Shown: positions 14,967-23,084, counted from the first letter of the stretch. The stretch: DNA of 31,790 nucleotides from UBA970 sp049419605 (GCA_049419605.1 JBMSKF010000012.1:1-31790); one strand, 5' to 3'. Program-made: numbers and translations. Notes: generated from the sequence alone by a model not told the origin.

Positions 14967-16247
14967 ATGGAAATTGCCTTAAGTTTATTCCTACTTACTT
15001 ACGTTGCTTTATTAATTTTTTCAAATTTTAAAGCTTATATTGCATTAGGGGTTGCATCATTATTTATTCTATTAGGATACAGTCCATTAAGCGATGTGTT
15101 TTCTTCGGCGATGAATTGGAATGTCTTCATGATCATTGCTGGGACCATGATTGTTGTCTCTCAATTTATTGAATCTGGGATGCCTGCTTTGTTAGCCGAT
15201 TGGATGATGCGTCGTGTATCCTCAACCAAATGGGCAATTATCTTATTGGCCGCATTTGCTGGTCTAGTCTCTGCATTTGTCGACAATGTTGCAACGGTTC
15301 TGATAGTCGCTCCCATCGCTTTAGATATTGCTAAAAAGACGAAATTATCACCGGTACCTTTGATTATTGCAGTGTCTGTTTTTGCCAATATTCAAGGGTT
15401 TGCGACGTTAGTCGGAGACACCACTTCAGTTATGCTTGCTGGTAACCAATTTGCCGATATGAATTTCTTTGATTTCTTTTTTGTGGATGGGAAAATTGGA
15501 CCATTCTTTATCGTGCAAATAGGCACGTTGATGAGTTTAATCATGCTTTGGTTTATTTTAGGTCGACACCATGAAAAACTTCATTTTACGCAAACCACAA
15601 TCGTTAAAGATTATGTGCCTACGGTTTTCTTAGGATTGATTTTACTGTCCCTTATTATTGCCTCATTCATTCCCAACACCCCTAATGAAATCAATGGTTA
15701 TCTTACCTTGGGTATCGCCATCTTATTTGTGGCCTACCGTTTGATCTTTAACCAATCAAGGCAAGCCATTATGGATGCAGTGAAGGCGATTGATTTTGAA
15801 ACACTTGGTTTGTTATTTGGTTTGTTTATACTCATCATTGGTCTTGATAACGCAGGTGTGATTGATGCCATGGGAACTTGGATTGATTCGTTAGGAAACA
15901 ATGATCCATTCATTATTTATACGTTAGTGATTCTCATCTCGGTCATCATCTCTGCATTTATTGATAACATTCCTTATGTTGCAACTCTCTTACCGGTGAT
16001 GATGGGTGTTGGTCAGTCCCTAAATTTAGGAATGCCACCCTATTTATTATTGTTTGGTTTGTTAGCAGGAGCTACTTTGGGTGGTAATTTGACACCCATA
16101 GGAGCGTCAGCGAACATTGCTGGGATTGGCTTTCTTCGTAAACTTGGTTTCCAAGTTAAATTTTGGGATTTCTTTAAAATCGGGTTTCCAATTACGATGG
16201 CAGCTCTTTCAACTGGATATGTATTGATCTACTTCCTTTATCGATAG
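14967..16247 (+). CDS. ArsB/NhaD-family (ion transporter superfamily) permease
   Basis: Polytopic membrane protein of 426 residues with about 11-12 helices. It contains the two repeated half-helix signatures of this superfamily: SAFVDNVATVLIVAPIALDI (about 100-120) with GDTTSVMLAGNQFADMNFFDFF, and SAFIDNIPYVATLLPVM with GATLGGNLTPIGASANIAGIG near residue 375. Members are Na+/H+ antiporters (NhaD), arsenite pumps (ArsB) or carboxylate transporters; no arsenic genes are nearby, so a cation/H+ or organic-anion role is as likely. The start follows an extended -10 by 9 bases with no ribosome-binding site. Confidence 0.88.
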   Translation: MEIALSLFLLTYVALLIFSNFKAYIALGVASLFILLGYSPLSDVFSSAMNWNVFMIIAGTMIVVSQFIESGMPALLADWMMRRVSSTKWAIILLAAFAGLVSAFVDNVATVLIVAPIALDIAKKTKLSPVPLIIAVSVFANIQGFATLVGDTTSVMLAGNQFADMNFFDFFFVDGKIGPFFIVQIGTLMSLIMLWFILGRHHEKLHFTQTTIVKDYVPTVFLGLILLSLIIASFIPNTPNEINGYLTLGIAILFVAYRLIFNQSRQAIMDAVKAIDFETLGLLFGLFILIIGLDNAGVIDAMGTWIDSLGNNDPFIIYTLVILISVIISAFIDNIPYVATLLPVMMGVGQSLNLGMPPYLLLFGLLAGATLGGNLTPIGASANIAGIGFLRKLGFQVKFWDFFKIGFPITMAALSTGYVLIYFLYR

Positions 16248-16269
16248 GTTTGCAACTTAACCAAAAATA

Positions 16270-16295
16270 AACGCATTTGCGTTGTATTAAATACA
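16270..16295. promoter_or_regulatory. Two abutting palindromes upstream of the MacB-type exporter
   Basis: AACGCATTTGCGTT (16270-16283; arms AACGCA/TGCGTT around TT) runs directly into TGTATTAAATACA (16283-16295; arms TGTATT/AATACA around A). They lie about 20 bases upstream of the TATAAT at 16316. The first shares ATTTGCGTT and AACGCA with the site before znuA (19420-19444). Neither is followed by a T-run, so an operator is likelier than a terminator. Confidence 0.5.
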
Positions 16296-16315
16296 CCACT
16301 CATTAGGATTGCTCG

Positions 16316-16321
16316 TATAAT
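16316..16321 (+). promoter_or_regulatory. -10 box of the MacB-type exporter gene
   Basis: TATAAT at 16316-16321, 25 bases before the ATG at 16347. The leader carries a strong TTGGAGGT ribosome-binding site. No good -35 was found at 16-18 bp, so activation or an upstream factor is possible. Confidence 0.55.
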
Positions 16322-16346
16322 TGTTTTTGTATTTGGAGGTAAATAT

Positions 16347-18734
16347 ATGTTAGTTTTAAAAAGTATTGTTAAAAATTATGTGGTTGCAGGACAACCTTTT
16401 CCCGCATTAAGGGGTGTTGATTTATCCTTTAGAAATAATGAGTTTGTTTCTATTTTGGGGCCTTCTGGTTGCGGAAAAACCACAATGATGAATATTATTG
16501 GTGGACTAGATCGCTATACCTCAGGTGACTTAATCGTTGATGGTAAATCTACCAAGAACTTCTCTGAATCCGAATGGGATAGCTATCGTAATGCGACGAT
16601 TGGATTCGTGTTTCAAACCTATAATTTAATTTCTCATTTATCGGTTCTCGATAATGTGGAAATGTCATTACGTTTGTCTGGTGTCAGCCAAAAAGAAAGA
16701 CGCAAACGTGCAATGGAAGTTTTAGTTGAAGTGGGTTTAAAAGATCACATTAAAAAAAGACCTAACCAATTATCGGGTGGACAAATGCAACGTGTTGCCA
16801 TTGCCCGAGCATTGGTGAACAATCCTAAGATTTTACTAGCCGATGAACCCACTGGTGCACTTGATACGAATACCAGTGTCCAAATTCTTGAACTAATTAA
16901 AAAAATTGCAAAAGGTAAATTAGTTATTATGGTTACCCATAATGCTGAACTTGCTCAAGCCCACTCTGATCGTATTGTTAAATTATTAGATGGTCGTGTT
17001 GTGGATGATTCTCGTCCAGAAGTGATTGATTCTGAAACGTCAGGAAAGTTAATGACGAAACGGACCACCATGCCTTTTACGACAGCTTTAAAGACTTCTG
17101 CAAACAATCTTCTCACTAAAAAAGGACGTACATTAATTACATCTTTAGCTGGAAGTATTGGCATTATTGGTATTGCCTTGGTTTTATCGATTTCAGAAGG
17201 AATGAATATCTATGTAGGTTCTCTACAAAGTGATACACTTGCAGGTTTTCCAATTTCCATCCCTCAATCCATTACAGCGTTTGGACCGCCAGCTGCAGTC
17301 CGTGATTCGGAAAATGATTTTCCCGATCCCAATACACCCATTACCGAATTTGCAGCAGGACAAGTTCAACTTCATACAAATAGAATTGATGATACTTTTT
17401 TAGAATATCTTTCTGGTATGGACTCAAGTTACTATAATGCAATTACTTATACGCGATCCATGGCGATGAATTTAATGGTGACCACTTCCTCAAACACAAA
17501 CATCATTCGTAGTGCAGGTGCAGGTGGCCAATTTGCTTTTTCTCGTAATTTTTATGAATTACCAAACAACGAAGCATTTATTAATACGCAGTATGACATC
17601 CTAAATGGTCGTTATCCTCAAGCCAAGGATGAGCTTGTCTTAATCGTGGATAAACAAAATAGAATCGATGAAAGTTTCTTTAGTTTTTATGATATCAATG
17701 CGAATGACGGTATTGAATTAAACGATGTTGTTTCTGAGGAATTTGATGAAGGTTTATTTAAAATCAAATGGATACCCAATGATCTTTATTATCAAATTGA
17801 TGAAGATCAATCCACAGAAAATAGACCTATTTATAAAACTAACGATCCACAAGATGTTTTGGATGCAGATGTTTTAAGTGAAGCTTCTTTATTACCTCTC
17901 AAGGTAGTGGGTATTTTAAGAGTTAAACCTTCTGCGAGTGCTGAATTACTCAATGCCGGATTAGCTTACACATCTTTGTTAACAGACTATGCCTATAATG
18001 ACACTGTAAATGGAGCGCTTCGTTCACAAGTTGTTCTAGACCAACTTGAAGGTTTTAACACCGATACCAATTTAGGCTATTTTGTGGTGGGTGGTACTGC
18101 GATTAATTCTGCAACGATATTCCAACAAAGAATGCGTCAAATCGGTGGCGATATGACCCCGGTTTCTGCGCAAATCTTCCCAAGTTCATTTGAAACCAAG
18201 GATTTAATCAAGGCATATATTGATGCATACAACTATGATGGAACAACTGCGCTAAGAGATGAACTCGATATGATTCGATATTCCGACTTAGCTGCCAATA
18301 TTACGTCAACGATTACCGATTTAATTAATACCATTGCAATTGTGTTAACAGCCTTTGCATCTATTTCACTTGTGGTTTCCTCAATTATGATTGGCATTAT
18401 CACTTATGTTTCCGTGATTGAACGAACCAAGGAAATTGGTATCATGCGCTCATTGGGTGCTAGAAAGAAAGATATTTCTAGAATCTTTAATGCAGAAACG
18501 ATTATCATTGGATTTGTTTCTGGGGTATTAGGCATTGTCATCACCCTCTTACTCAATATTCCAATCAACATCATAATTGTCAATTTAATCGACATTCCAG
18601 ACTTTACCTCTTTATCGCCATTCTACGCATTGGGATTAATCCTCTTATCCACATTCTTAACCTTACTCGCAGGTCTTATCCCCTCTGGCATCGCTGCAAG
18701 AAAAGATCCAGTGATTGCTTTAAGAACAGAATAA
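16347..18734 (+). CDS. MacB-type ABC exporter, ATPase fused to FtsX-like permease
   Basis: Single-chain half-transporter of 795 residues. N-terminal ATPase: Walker A GPSGCGKTT (38-46), Q-loop VFQTYNLISHL, signature LSGGQMQR (142-149), Walker B ILLADEPTGALD (162-173) and a THNAEL switch. A first membrane helix near residues 270-290 (GSIGIIGIALVLSISEG) is followed by a roughly 350-residue extracytoplasmic region, and three more helices lie near the C-terminus (from about 650) with VIERTKEIGIMRSLGARKKDI, the FtsX/MacB hallmark. Such proteins export peptides or lipids, or drive cell-envelope changes. GGAGG precedes the ATG. The upstream palindrome is shared with znuA. Confidence 0.92.
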   Translation: MLVLKSIVKNYVVAGQPFPALRGVDLSFRNNEFVSILGPSGCGKTTMMNIIGGLDRYTSGDLIVDGKSTKNFSESEWDSYRNATIGFVFQTYNLISHLSVLDNVEMSLRLSGVSQKERRKRAMEVLVEVGLKDHIKKRPNQLSGGQMQRVAIARALVNNPKILLADEPTGALDTNTSVQILELIKKIAKGKLVIMVTHNAELAQAHSDRIVKLLDGRVVDDSRPEVIDSETSGKLMTKRTTMPFTTALKTSANNLLTKKGRTLITSLAGSIGIIGIALVLSISEGMNIYVGSLQSDTLAGFPISIPQSITAFGPPAAVRDSENDFPDPNTPITEFAAGQVQLHTNRIDDTFLEYLSGMDSSYYNAITYTRSMAMNLMVTTSSNTNIIRSAGAGGQFAFSRNFYELPNNEAFINTQYDILNGRYPQAKDELVLIVDKQNRIDESFFSFYDINANDGIELNDVVSEEFDEGLFKIKWIPNDLYYQIDEDQSTENRPIYKTNDPQDVLDADVLSEASLLPLKVVGILRVKPSASAELLNAGLAYTSLLTDYAYNDTVNGALRSQVVLDQLEGFNTDTNLGYFVVGGTAINSATIFQQRMRQIGGDMTPVSAQIFPSSFETKDLIKAYIDAYNYDGTTALRDELDMIRYSDLAANITSTITDLINTIAIVLTAFASISLVVSSIMIGIITYVSVIERTKEIGIMRSLGARKKDISRIFNAETIIIGFVSGVLGIVITLLLNIPINIIIVNLIDIPDFTSLSPFYALGLILLSTFLTLLAGLIPSGIAARKDPVIALRTE

Positions 18735-18751
18735 TTTAATCAATATTGTTT

Positions 18752-18757
18752 TATAAT
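18752..18757 (+). promoter_or_regulatory. -10 box (TATAAT) six bases before a GTG start
   Basis: TATAAT at 18752-18757, then six bases, then GTG at 18764. The predicted transcription start is the first base of the start codon. No Shine-Dalgarno site is present. Confidence 0.6.
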
Positions 18758-18763
18758 TAAACC

Positions 18764-19420
18764 GTGAAAAACGTATTTTCTCTATTATTTAAATTACTAA
18801 TTTTAACGATAACAGCCCTTGGGATTTATTTGACGCTCGAGGACGCGAATCATCTTTTAGAAACACTGAGTTACTTTACTTCGTTCGTGAATGTCATGAC
18901 AGGCATTCTTTATATTTTCTTTCTCATGCAATTGGTTTTTAAGAAGGTTGAGTCAAATTGGATTCGATTCTTTAAACAAACCCTTATCGTCTTTTTGGCA
19001 TTAACTACCATTGTGTATTCTTTTGTGCTTATACCATATATCGTCGATTTTCAGATTGAATATGTCATTTTTAGTTTAAAAGATATCATTATTCATTATG
19101 CCGTCCCTTTATTGGTGATTTTGGATTATGCGTTTTTTGACTCTAAGGGAAATTTAAAGCCTTCCTATATAGGTGGCAATCTCTTTACACTCTCTGCATA
19201 TGTGTTTTATTTATTCGCTTATATCAGTTTGGGTGGTCGATTTCATTTAAATGGAAATGAAACCATCTATCCCTATTTCTTTTTAGATGTGCAAACCTTA
19301 GGAGTTGAAACGTTTTCTTGGATCGCCTTTAGTATTCTTGGTGTGGTGATGATTTTGAGTTGGGTTGTCTATATCGTTGATCACATTCTTGGAGTACCTC
19401 TTACAGATAAAAAAATATAA
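18764..19420 (+). CDS. Pr6Pr-family membrane protein
   Basis: Integral membrane protein of 218 residues with about six helices (first near 5-25). The segments PLLVILDYAFFDSKG (about 115-129) and YPYFFLDVQTLG (about 168-179) match the Pr6Pr/FAR-17a-like family, whose biochemical role in bacteria is not established. It begins with GTG; an ATG start is not available before the first helix, and the spacing to TATAAT supports a leaderless message. Its TAA overlaps the left end of the palindrome that precedes znuA, and no other terminator is evident. Confidence 0.83.
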   Translation: MKNVFSLLFKLLILTITALGIYLTLEDANHLLETLSYFTSFVNVMTGILYIFFLMQLVFKKVESNWIRFFKQTLIVFLALTTIVYSFVLIPYIVDFQIEYVIFSLKDIIIHYAVPLLVILDYAFFDSKGNLKPSYIGGNLFTLSAYVFYLFAYISLGGRFHLNGNETIYPYFFLDVQTLGVETFSWIAFSILGVVMILSWVVYIVDHILGVPLTDKKI

Positions 19421-19444
19421 ACGCAAATAGTTTGCATTTGCGTT
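19420..19444. promoter_or_regulatory. Inverted repeat overlapping the znuA -35, candidate Zur operator
   Basis: AACGCAAAT (19420-19428) and ATTTGCGTT (19436-19444) are perfect 9-bp arms around 7 bp. TTGCAT (19432-19437) and TATCAT (19454-19459), 16 bp apart, form a plausible znuA promoter, so the repeat covers the -35. A Fur-family regulator is encoded at the end of this operon. It could also fold as a hairpin after the upstream stop, but it is followed by AAAA, not a T-run, on the plus strand. Confidence 0.55.
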
Positions 19445-19459
19445 AAAATTTGCTATCAT
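19432..19459 (+). promoter_or_regulatory. Predicted znuA promoter
   Basis: TTGCAT (19432-19437), 16 bp, TATCAT (19454-19459). The leader carries GAGGT before the ATG at 19482. Confidence 0.5.
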
Positions 19460-19481
19460 ACTTCCGGATGAGGTAATTTTT

Positions 19482-20402
19482 ATGTTATTCAAGCAAATGA
19501 AATATATCTTCCTTGGCCTATTTTTAGTGGGTTGCACAACGACGACGCCAACTGAGCCCACTTTGATTGCGACATTATTTCCACAATATAGCCTTGCGAA
19601 TAGTTTAGCTGGTGATTTAATGCAAATTGAATGGTTGGTTCCTGCAGGTGTTGATCCTCATGATTATGAACCAAGTCCAAGTCAACGATTGGCCTTAAAC
19701 CAAGCAGATGTCATTTTATTTTCCAGTGAGAGTTTTGAACCTTGGATTTATTCGATTGAAGATACCGTTGAGGGAAAACTCATTGATCTTTCAACCTTTG
19801 TATCGTTACTACCGGATTCATTAGGTGAAGAAAATGAAGTGGAATTGTTGGTAAGTGAAGATGAACACTTCCATGATGGTGACCCTCACTATTGGGTCGA
19901 TCCAGCTAACGGTTTACTCATGCTCGAAGTGATTGCTGAGGAATTAGTGACCTTACTTCCCCAACATGAACTATTGATTAACACCCGTCAAACTCTTATC
20001 GAAGAAGCTTTGTTAGACACTATCTCACTTTATGAAACGCTTGTACCAGAAAATGAAGAGTTAGATATTGTTTTTTCAGGCCACAATGCGCTTGGTTATT
20101 TAGTGAATTATGATATCCATGTTTTAACGCCATACCCTGGATTTTCTTCGGATGCAGTTCCAACTGCTCAATCGATCATTGATTTTCAAAATCTCATGAC
20201 AACCTTGGATACCAATTTACTTTACGTATCATCCACCGATAATGTGGCAGTCACTCAAACGTTATTAGAGTCTAACCCTTCACTAGAAACCGTGACCATT
20301 TACACCATGGAAACCATTAGTGAAGCCCAACTTCAAGCGGAAGTTTCCTATCAAGAATTGTTATTATTAAATTATGAAGGAATCGCTCAAAGTGAATACT
20401 AA
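19482..20402 (+). CDS. znuA: ZnuA-like metal (zinc) ABC transporter substrate-binding lipoprotein
   Basis: Surface metal-binding lipoprotein of 306 residues (cluster A-I). The signal peptide ends at a lipobox (LVGC, Cys18). Metal ligands can be assigned: His in PAGVDPHDYEPSPSQ (about 58-72), His in GDPHYWVDP after a short His/Asp loop (EDEHFHDGDPHYW), His in FSGHNALGYL, and a late acidic residue. The His-containing loop favours zinc over manganese. GAGGT lies before the ATG. It is followed by the ATPase and permease genes with overlapping ends and by a Fur-family regulator, a typical zinc uptake unit. Confidence 0.88.
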   Translation: MLFKQMKYIFLGLFLVGCTTTTPTEPTLIATLFPQYSLANSLAGDLMQIEWLVPAGVDPHDYEPSPSQRLALNQADVILFSSESFEPWIYSIEDTVEGKLIDLSTFVSLLPDSLGEENEVELLVSEDEHFHDGDPHYWVDPANGLLMLEVIAEELVTLLPQHELLINTRQTLIEEALLDTISLYETLVPENEELDIVFSGHNALGYLVNYDIHVLTPYPGFSSDAVPTAQSIIDFQNLMTTLDTNLLYVSSTDNVAVTQTLLESNPSLETVTIYTMETISEAQLQAEVSYQELLLLNYEGIAQSEY

Positions 20403-21114
20403 AGCGTTAATCAATATTGAAAATTTGGTCGTTTCTTTTGATCAATTAAAAGTAATTGATCAAGTATCATTAACCTTTCAATCTGGAGACCAAGTTGCCT
20501 TAATTGGGGCCAATGGAGCAGGCAAAACCACATTATTAAAAGTTATTCTCGGGCTAACAGAAGCCAATGAAGGTAGCATTCATGTACAACCCAATCTTTC
20601 TGTAGGTTACCTACCACAAGTTTTAACATTGGGTGATCGATTGTTTCCCATGACAGTCAAAGAAGTGGTAAGCCAAGGTTTAATTGCAAAAAAAAGTTTT
20701 CCGAGATGGCTTGGAAAAAAAGAACACCAAGCGATTGATGCCATCCTTAAGAAATTTTCATTATTTACCTTTAAAAACCATCGATTTTCATTGCTTTCTT
20801 TGGGACAAAAACAAATGGTTCTTTTTGCTAGAATGATGGTACAAAAACCTGACATTGTATTTTTAGATGAACCCACAAGTTCATTAGATGTGAATCGTAA
20901 GGATTCGATTTATGACATTCTTACTCAACTCAAACGCAGTCGCACACCATACGTTATTATTACGCATGATTTACCTAGTTTTTCTGAGCATATTCAACGT
21001 GTTATTTATTTAGAACACAAAGTGTTGTTTGATGGTAGTTATGATGCTTTTTGTGAACATCCAGAATTTTCACCCTTTATCCATACACACGGGGACCATC
21101 ACCATGACCATTAA
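20392..21114 (+). CDS. znuC: ZnuC-like zinc ABC transporter ATPase with His-rich tail
   Basis: ATPase of the metal importer. It has Walker A GANGAGKTT, a Q-loop near VGYLPQ, a signature variant LSLGQKQM (usual LSGGQ changed to LSLGQ, as in several metal-importer ATPases), Walker B IVFLDEPTSSLD and switch ITHDL. The C-terminus ends in a histidine tail (HTHGDHHHDH), which may hold zinc. I prefer the GTG at 20392 because AAGGA lies about ten bases before it; an in-frame ATG at 20374 lacks a ribosome-binding site. Both starts lie inside the end of znuA. The end overlaps znuB by 11 bases. Confidence 0.87.
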   Translation: MNTKALINIENLVVSFDQLKVIDQVSLTFQSGDQVALIGANGAGKTTLLKVILGLTEANEGSIHVQPNLSVGYLPQVLTLGDRLFPMTVKEVVSQGLIAKKSFPRWLGKKEHQAIDAILKKFSLFTFKNHRFSLLSLGQKQMVLFARMMVQKPDIVFLDEPTSSLDVNRKDSIYDILTQLKRSRTPYVIITHDLPSFSEHIQRVIYLEHKVLFDGSYDAFCEHPEFSPFIHTHGDHHHDH

Positions 21115-21934
21115 TCAATTTTTATCGTATTTCCAATATGAATTTATTTTAAGAGGGTTACTGGTTGGATTGTTGGTTGCCGTGCTAGCAAGTGCATTAG
21201 GCCATTTCCTAGTTCTCAAAAAAATGGCATATATTGGTGACGGACTTGCTCACGTTGCTTATTTTGCGGTTGCAATTTCCATTACCTTTTTTGAACAATC
21301 TTTGTGGTTCAATTTATTCATTGCTACGATTGCTTCTTTAACCATTCATCTTTTGGTCGAAAGCAACAAAGGTTATAGCGATAGCATCATTGGTGGTATT
21401 GCTACTTCTGCGATTGCTTTAGGAACTTTGATTCATACTTCAAATCCGAATCAAAATTTAAGAATTGAACAATTTTTATTTGGCAGCTTACTTTTATTGA
21501 GACAAATTGATGTTGTGGTGATCATCGTACTTTTTATCATTATTTCTGCACTCATCGTTTTCTTTTTTGAAGAACTGAAGACGATGTCTTTTGATCGCGA
21601 CTTTGCTAAGGTTAATCATTTAAAACCGCAGTGGTTTCAACTCGGTATTACCGTTCTTACCTCTTGGTTAGTCATCATCGGTATTCGTGCAACAGGATCT
21701 TTATTAATGTCGAGTTTCTTATTATTTCCCACATTAATCATGATGAATTTTCAATTTGGATTTAAACAAAGTTTTGTTTACGGCATTCTAATTGCAATAG
21801 TGAATTTTATCATTGGCTTTGCTTTATCACTTTGGTTTGATTTACCTACTGGGAGCACCTTAGTCGTGACCTATGCGATTATGTGGGGACTTACTGTCAC
21901 CATGACGTCCCTTCAAGGGAGGAAGAGAAGATGA
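21104..21934 (+). CDS. znuB: ZnuB-like zinc ABC transporter permease
   Basis: Permease of the ABC-3 metal family, 276 residues with about eight helices. LVLKKMAYIGDGLAHVAYFAVAI (about residues 44-66; split as LVLKKMAYIGDGLAH and VAYFAVAI) is the family signature. The ATG at 21104 (MTINQFLSYFQYEF) is chosen: it overlaps the end of znuC and begins just before the first helix, whereas an in-frame ATG at 21029 lies deep inside znuC in another frame. Its end overlaps the regulator gene by four bases (ATGA). Confidence 0.9.
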   Translation: MTINQFLSYFQYEFILRGLLVGLLVAVLASALGHFLVLKKMAYIGDGLAHVAYFAVAISITFFEQSLWFNLFIATIASLTIHLLVESNKGYSDSIIGGIATSAIALGTLIHTSNPNQNLRIEQFLFGSLLLLRQIDVVVIIVLFIIISALIVFFFEELKTMSFDRDFAKVNHLKPQWFQLGITVLTSWLVIIGIRATGSLLMSSFLLFPTLIMMNFQFGFKQSFVYGILIAIVNFIIGFALSLWFDLPTGSTLVVTYAIMWGLTVTMTSLQGRKRR

Positions 21935-22374
21935 GCAACCATCATCGCGATTGTCATAAAGATTTTTTTCATGAATATGATTTGAAGAATACGCCTGCAA
22001 GAGATTTAGTGCTTCATACCTTAGAAAAACATCACCCATTGACGCTAGATCAACTTTATCAATGGGTTTCAAAAAAGAATCAAGGCAAAAATATTTCTCA
22101 TTCAACGGTATTTAGAATTATTGAACAATTTTTAAAAAAGGATATTGTAGAAAAACTAATTTTAGAAACTGAAACCACACCTTTGTATCAGTTAAAAGAC
22201 AAACATCACCATCATCAATTAGTTTGTACAAATTGTAAAAAAATAGTTTTGATTGAAGATTGTCCATTACAAGATTTTGAAAACAAAATGGCAAAACAAC
22301 ATCAATTTGCCCTTCACCATCACCAATTTACGCTTTATGGACTTTGTTCGGATTGTCAGTCAAATCGACGTTAA
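21931..22374 (+). CDS. Fur-family metalloregulator, probably Zur
   Basis: Dimeric metal-sensing repressor of 147 residues. An N-terminal winged helix includes ISHSTVFRIIEQF (about 55-67), and the C-terminal dimer domain has HHHHQLVCTNCKK with structural zinc cysteines C99/C102 and C139/C142 (LCSDC). Many histidines (HHRDCHKDFFHEYD, LHHHQF) could form the sensing site. The start at 21931 is set by GGGAGG and the ATGA overlap with znuB. Being last in a zinc uptake operon argues for Zur, controlling the palindrome at 19420. PerR or Fur identity is not excluded. Its last 47 bases overlap the convergent SOUL gene. Confidence 0.88.
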   Translation: MSNHHRDCHKDFFHEYDLKNTPARDLVLHTLEKHHPLTLDQLYQWVSKKNQGKNISHSTVFRIIEQFLKKDIVEKLILETETTPLYQLKDKHHHHQLVCTNCKKIVLIEDCPLQDFENKMAKQHQFALHHHQFTLYGLCSDCQSNRR

Positions 22375-22855
22375 GCCAGATCTCATTGTGCCTTAAAAAC
22401 GGCAGCGTATAAGGTCCATTATAACGAGCTATTTTAATTGAACCTGAAGGAACTAAATGTTGAAGTTTAGCAAAGGATTTCATTTTTTCGATAATGATTT
22501 CTATTTTTTCCTTTGGAATATATCCTGAAAAAGAATATACAAGAACTTGTTGTGAAGGGTAATGTTTAATTTTCATTTGTTGATAAAGAGGTTGAGGGAT
22601 ATTTTGGGTGTGAATTTTGGGAATAACAAACTCCATACTCTTTTCATTTTCATCGGTATCGTTAATGACCGGCACCGTCATTTTCATTTTTACGCCTTGA
22701 CGGTTATTACCAGAAATATAATTAAATAAATATCCAAAACCAGAATAACCTTGAAGGGAAGGTTCGTGGATGGCAACAGTGAAAAAATCTTGATAGGAAC
22801 GCCATTCCAAGTTTCCTTCTTTTTTTATTAATTGATAATCTGGTGATTCATACAT
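22328..22855 (-). CDS. SOUL-family heme-binding protein
   Basis: Soluble protein of 175 residues of the SOUL/HBP family, which binds heme or other tetrapyrroles. Landmarks: YESPDYQLIKKEGNLEWRSY at the start, FGYLFNYISGNN (about 41-52), VKMKMTVPV and a C-terminal ARYNGPYTLPFLRHNEIW. The ATG at 22855 is preferred to one 33 bases upstream because TATAAT (22873-22868 on this strand) lies between them. The predicted leader is about 6 nt with no Shine-Dalgarno site. The last residues lie antisense to the end of the fur-type gene (47 bases of overlap). Function in this organism is unknown. Confidence 0.87.
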   Translation of the reverse strand: MYESPDYQLIKKEGNLEWRSYQDFFTVAIHEPSLQGYSGFGYLFNYISGNNRQGVKMKMTVPVINDTDENEKSMEFVIPKIHTQNIPQPLYQQMKIKHYPSQQVLVYSFSGYIPKEKIEIIIEKMKSFAKLQHLVPSGSIKIARYNGPYTLPFLRHNEIWLNVDLTDNPNKVHKA

Positions 22856-22867
22856 AAGATTAAATCT

Positions 22868-22873
22868 ATTATA
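22868..22873 (-). promoter_or_regulatory. -10 box (TATAAT) of the SOUL gene
   Basis: TATAAT on the minus strand with 12 bases to the ATG at 22855. It lies directly after the terminator at 22877-22908. No clear -35 is visible. Confidence 0.5.
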
Positions 22874-22876
22874 CAA

Positions 22877-22912
22877 AAGAAAAACCATTTGTTTTCACAA
22901 ATGGTTTTTTTC
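22877..22912 (-). terminator. Intrinsic terminator after the lysine-rich small gene
   Basis: Perfect 11-bp arms AAAACCATTTG (22881-22891) and CAAATGGTTTT (22898-22908) around a 6-nt loop, followed on the minus strand by T's. It lies about 20 bases after the stop of the 24-aa gene. T's on the plus side also make it potentially bidirectional. Confidence 0.75.
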
Positions 22913-22929
22913 ATTTTTCCCTTGAGGGA

Positions 22930-23004
22930 TTAACGTTTCTTCTTAGCAACTACTTTCTTTGCTTTTGCAGCAGGTTTCTTCGTTGCTTTTTTCTTTGTGG
23001 CCAT
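22930..23004 (-). CDS. 24-aa lysine/alanine-rich histone-H1-like peptide
   Basis: A very short gene: the peptide starts MATKKKATKKPAAKAKK and ends VVAKKKR, with 12 Lys/Arg among 24 residues and the AAK/KKA pattern of histone H1 tails and bacterial H1-like proteins. It is preceded by a near-perfect ribosome-binding site (AAGGAGG, about 10 bases before the ATG) and followed by a strong terminator, so it is very likely expressed. It probably binds DNA or RNA, or a ribosome or polyphosphate, through charge; this is inference. It lies just downstream of sodA on the same strand (80-base gap). Confidence 0.68.
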   Translation of the reverse strand: MATKKKATKKPAAKAKKVVAKKKR

Positions 23005-23084
23005 GCGAGATTTCCTCCTTGTAATATAACCTTAACACGATGAAAATTTATTACAAGAAATATTTTCAAAAAAATAGAAATTTT

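Noticed and set aside
19420..19444. Palindrome as an ordinary terminator of the Pr6Pr-like gene
   Set aside because: No T-run follows on the plus strand and it overlaps a plausible znuA -35, so I favour an operator, though it may do both.
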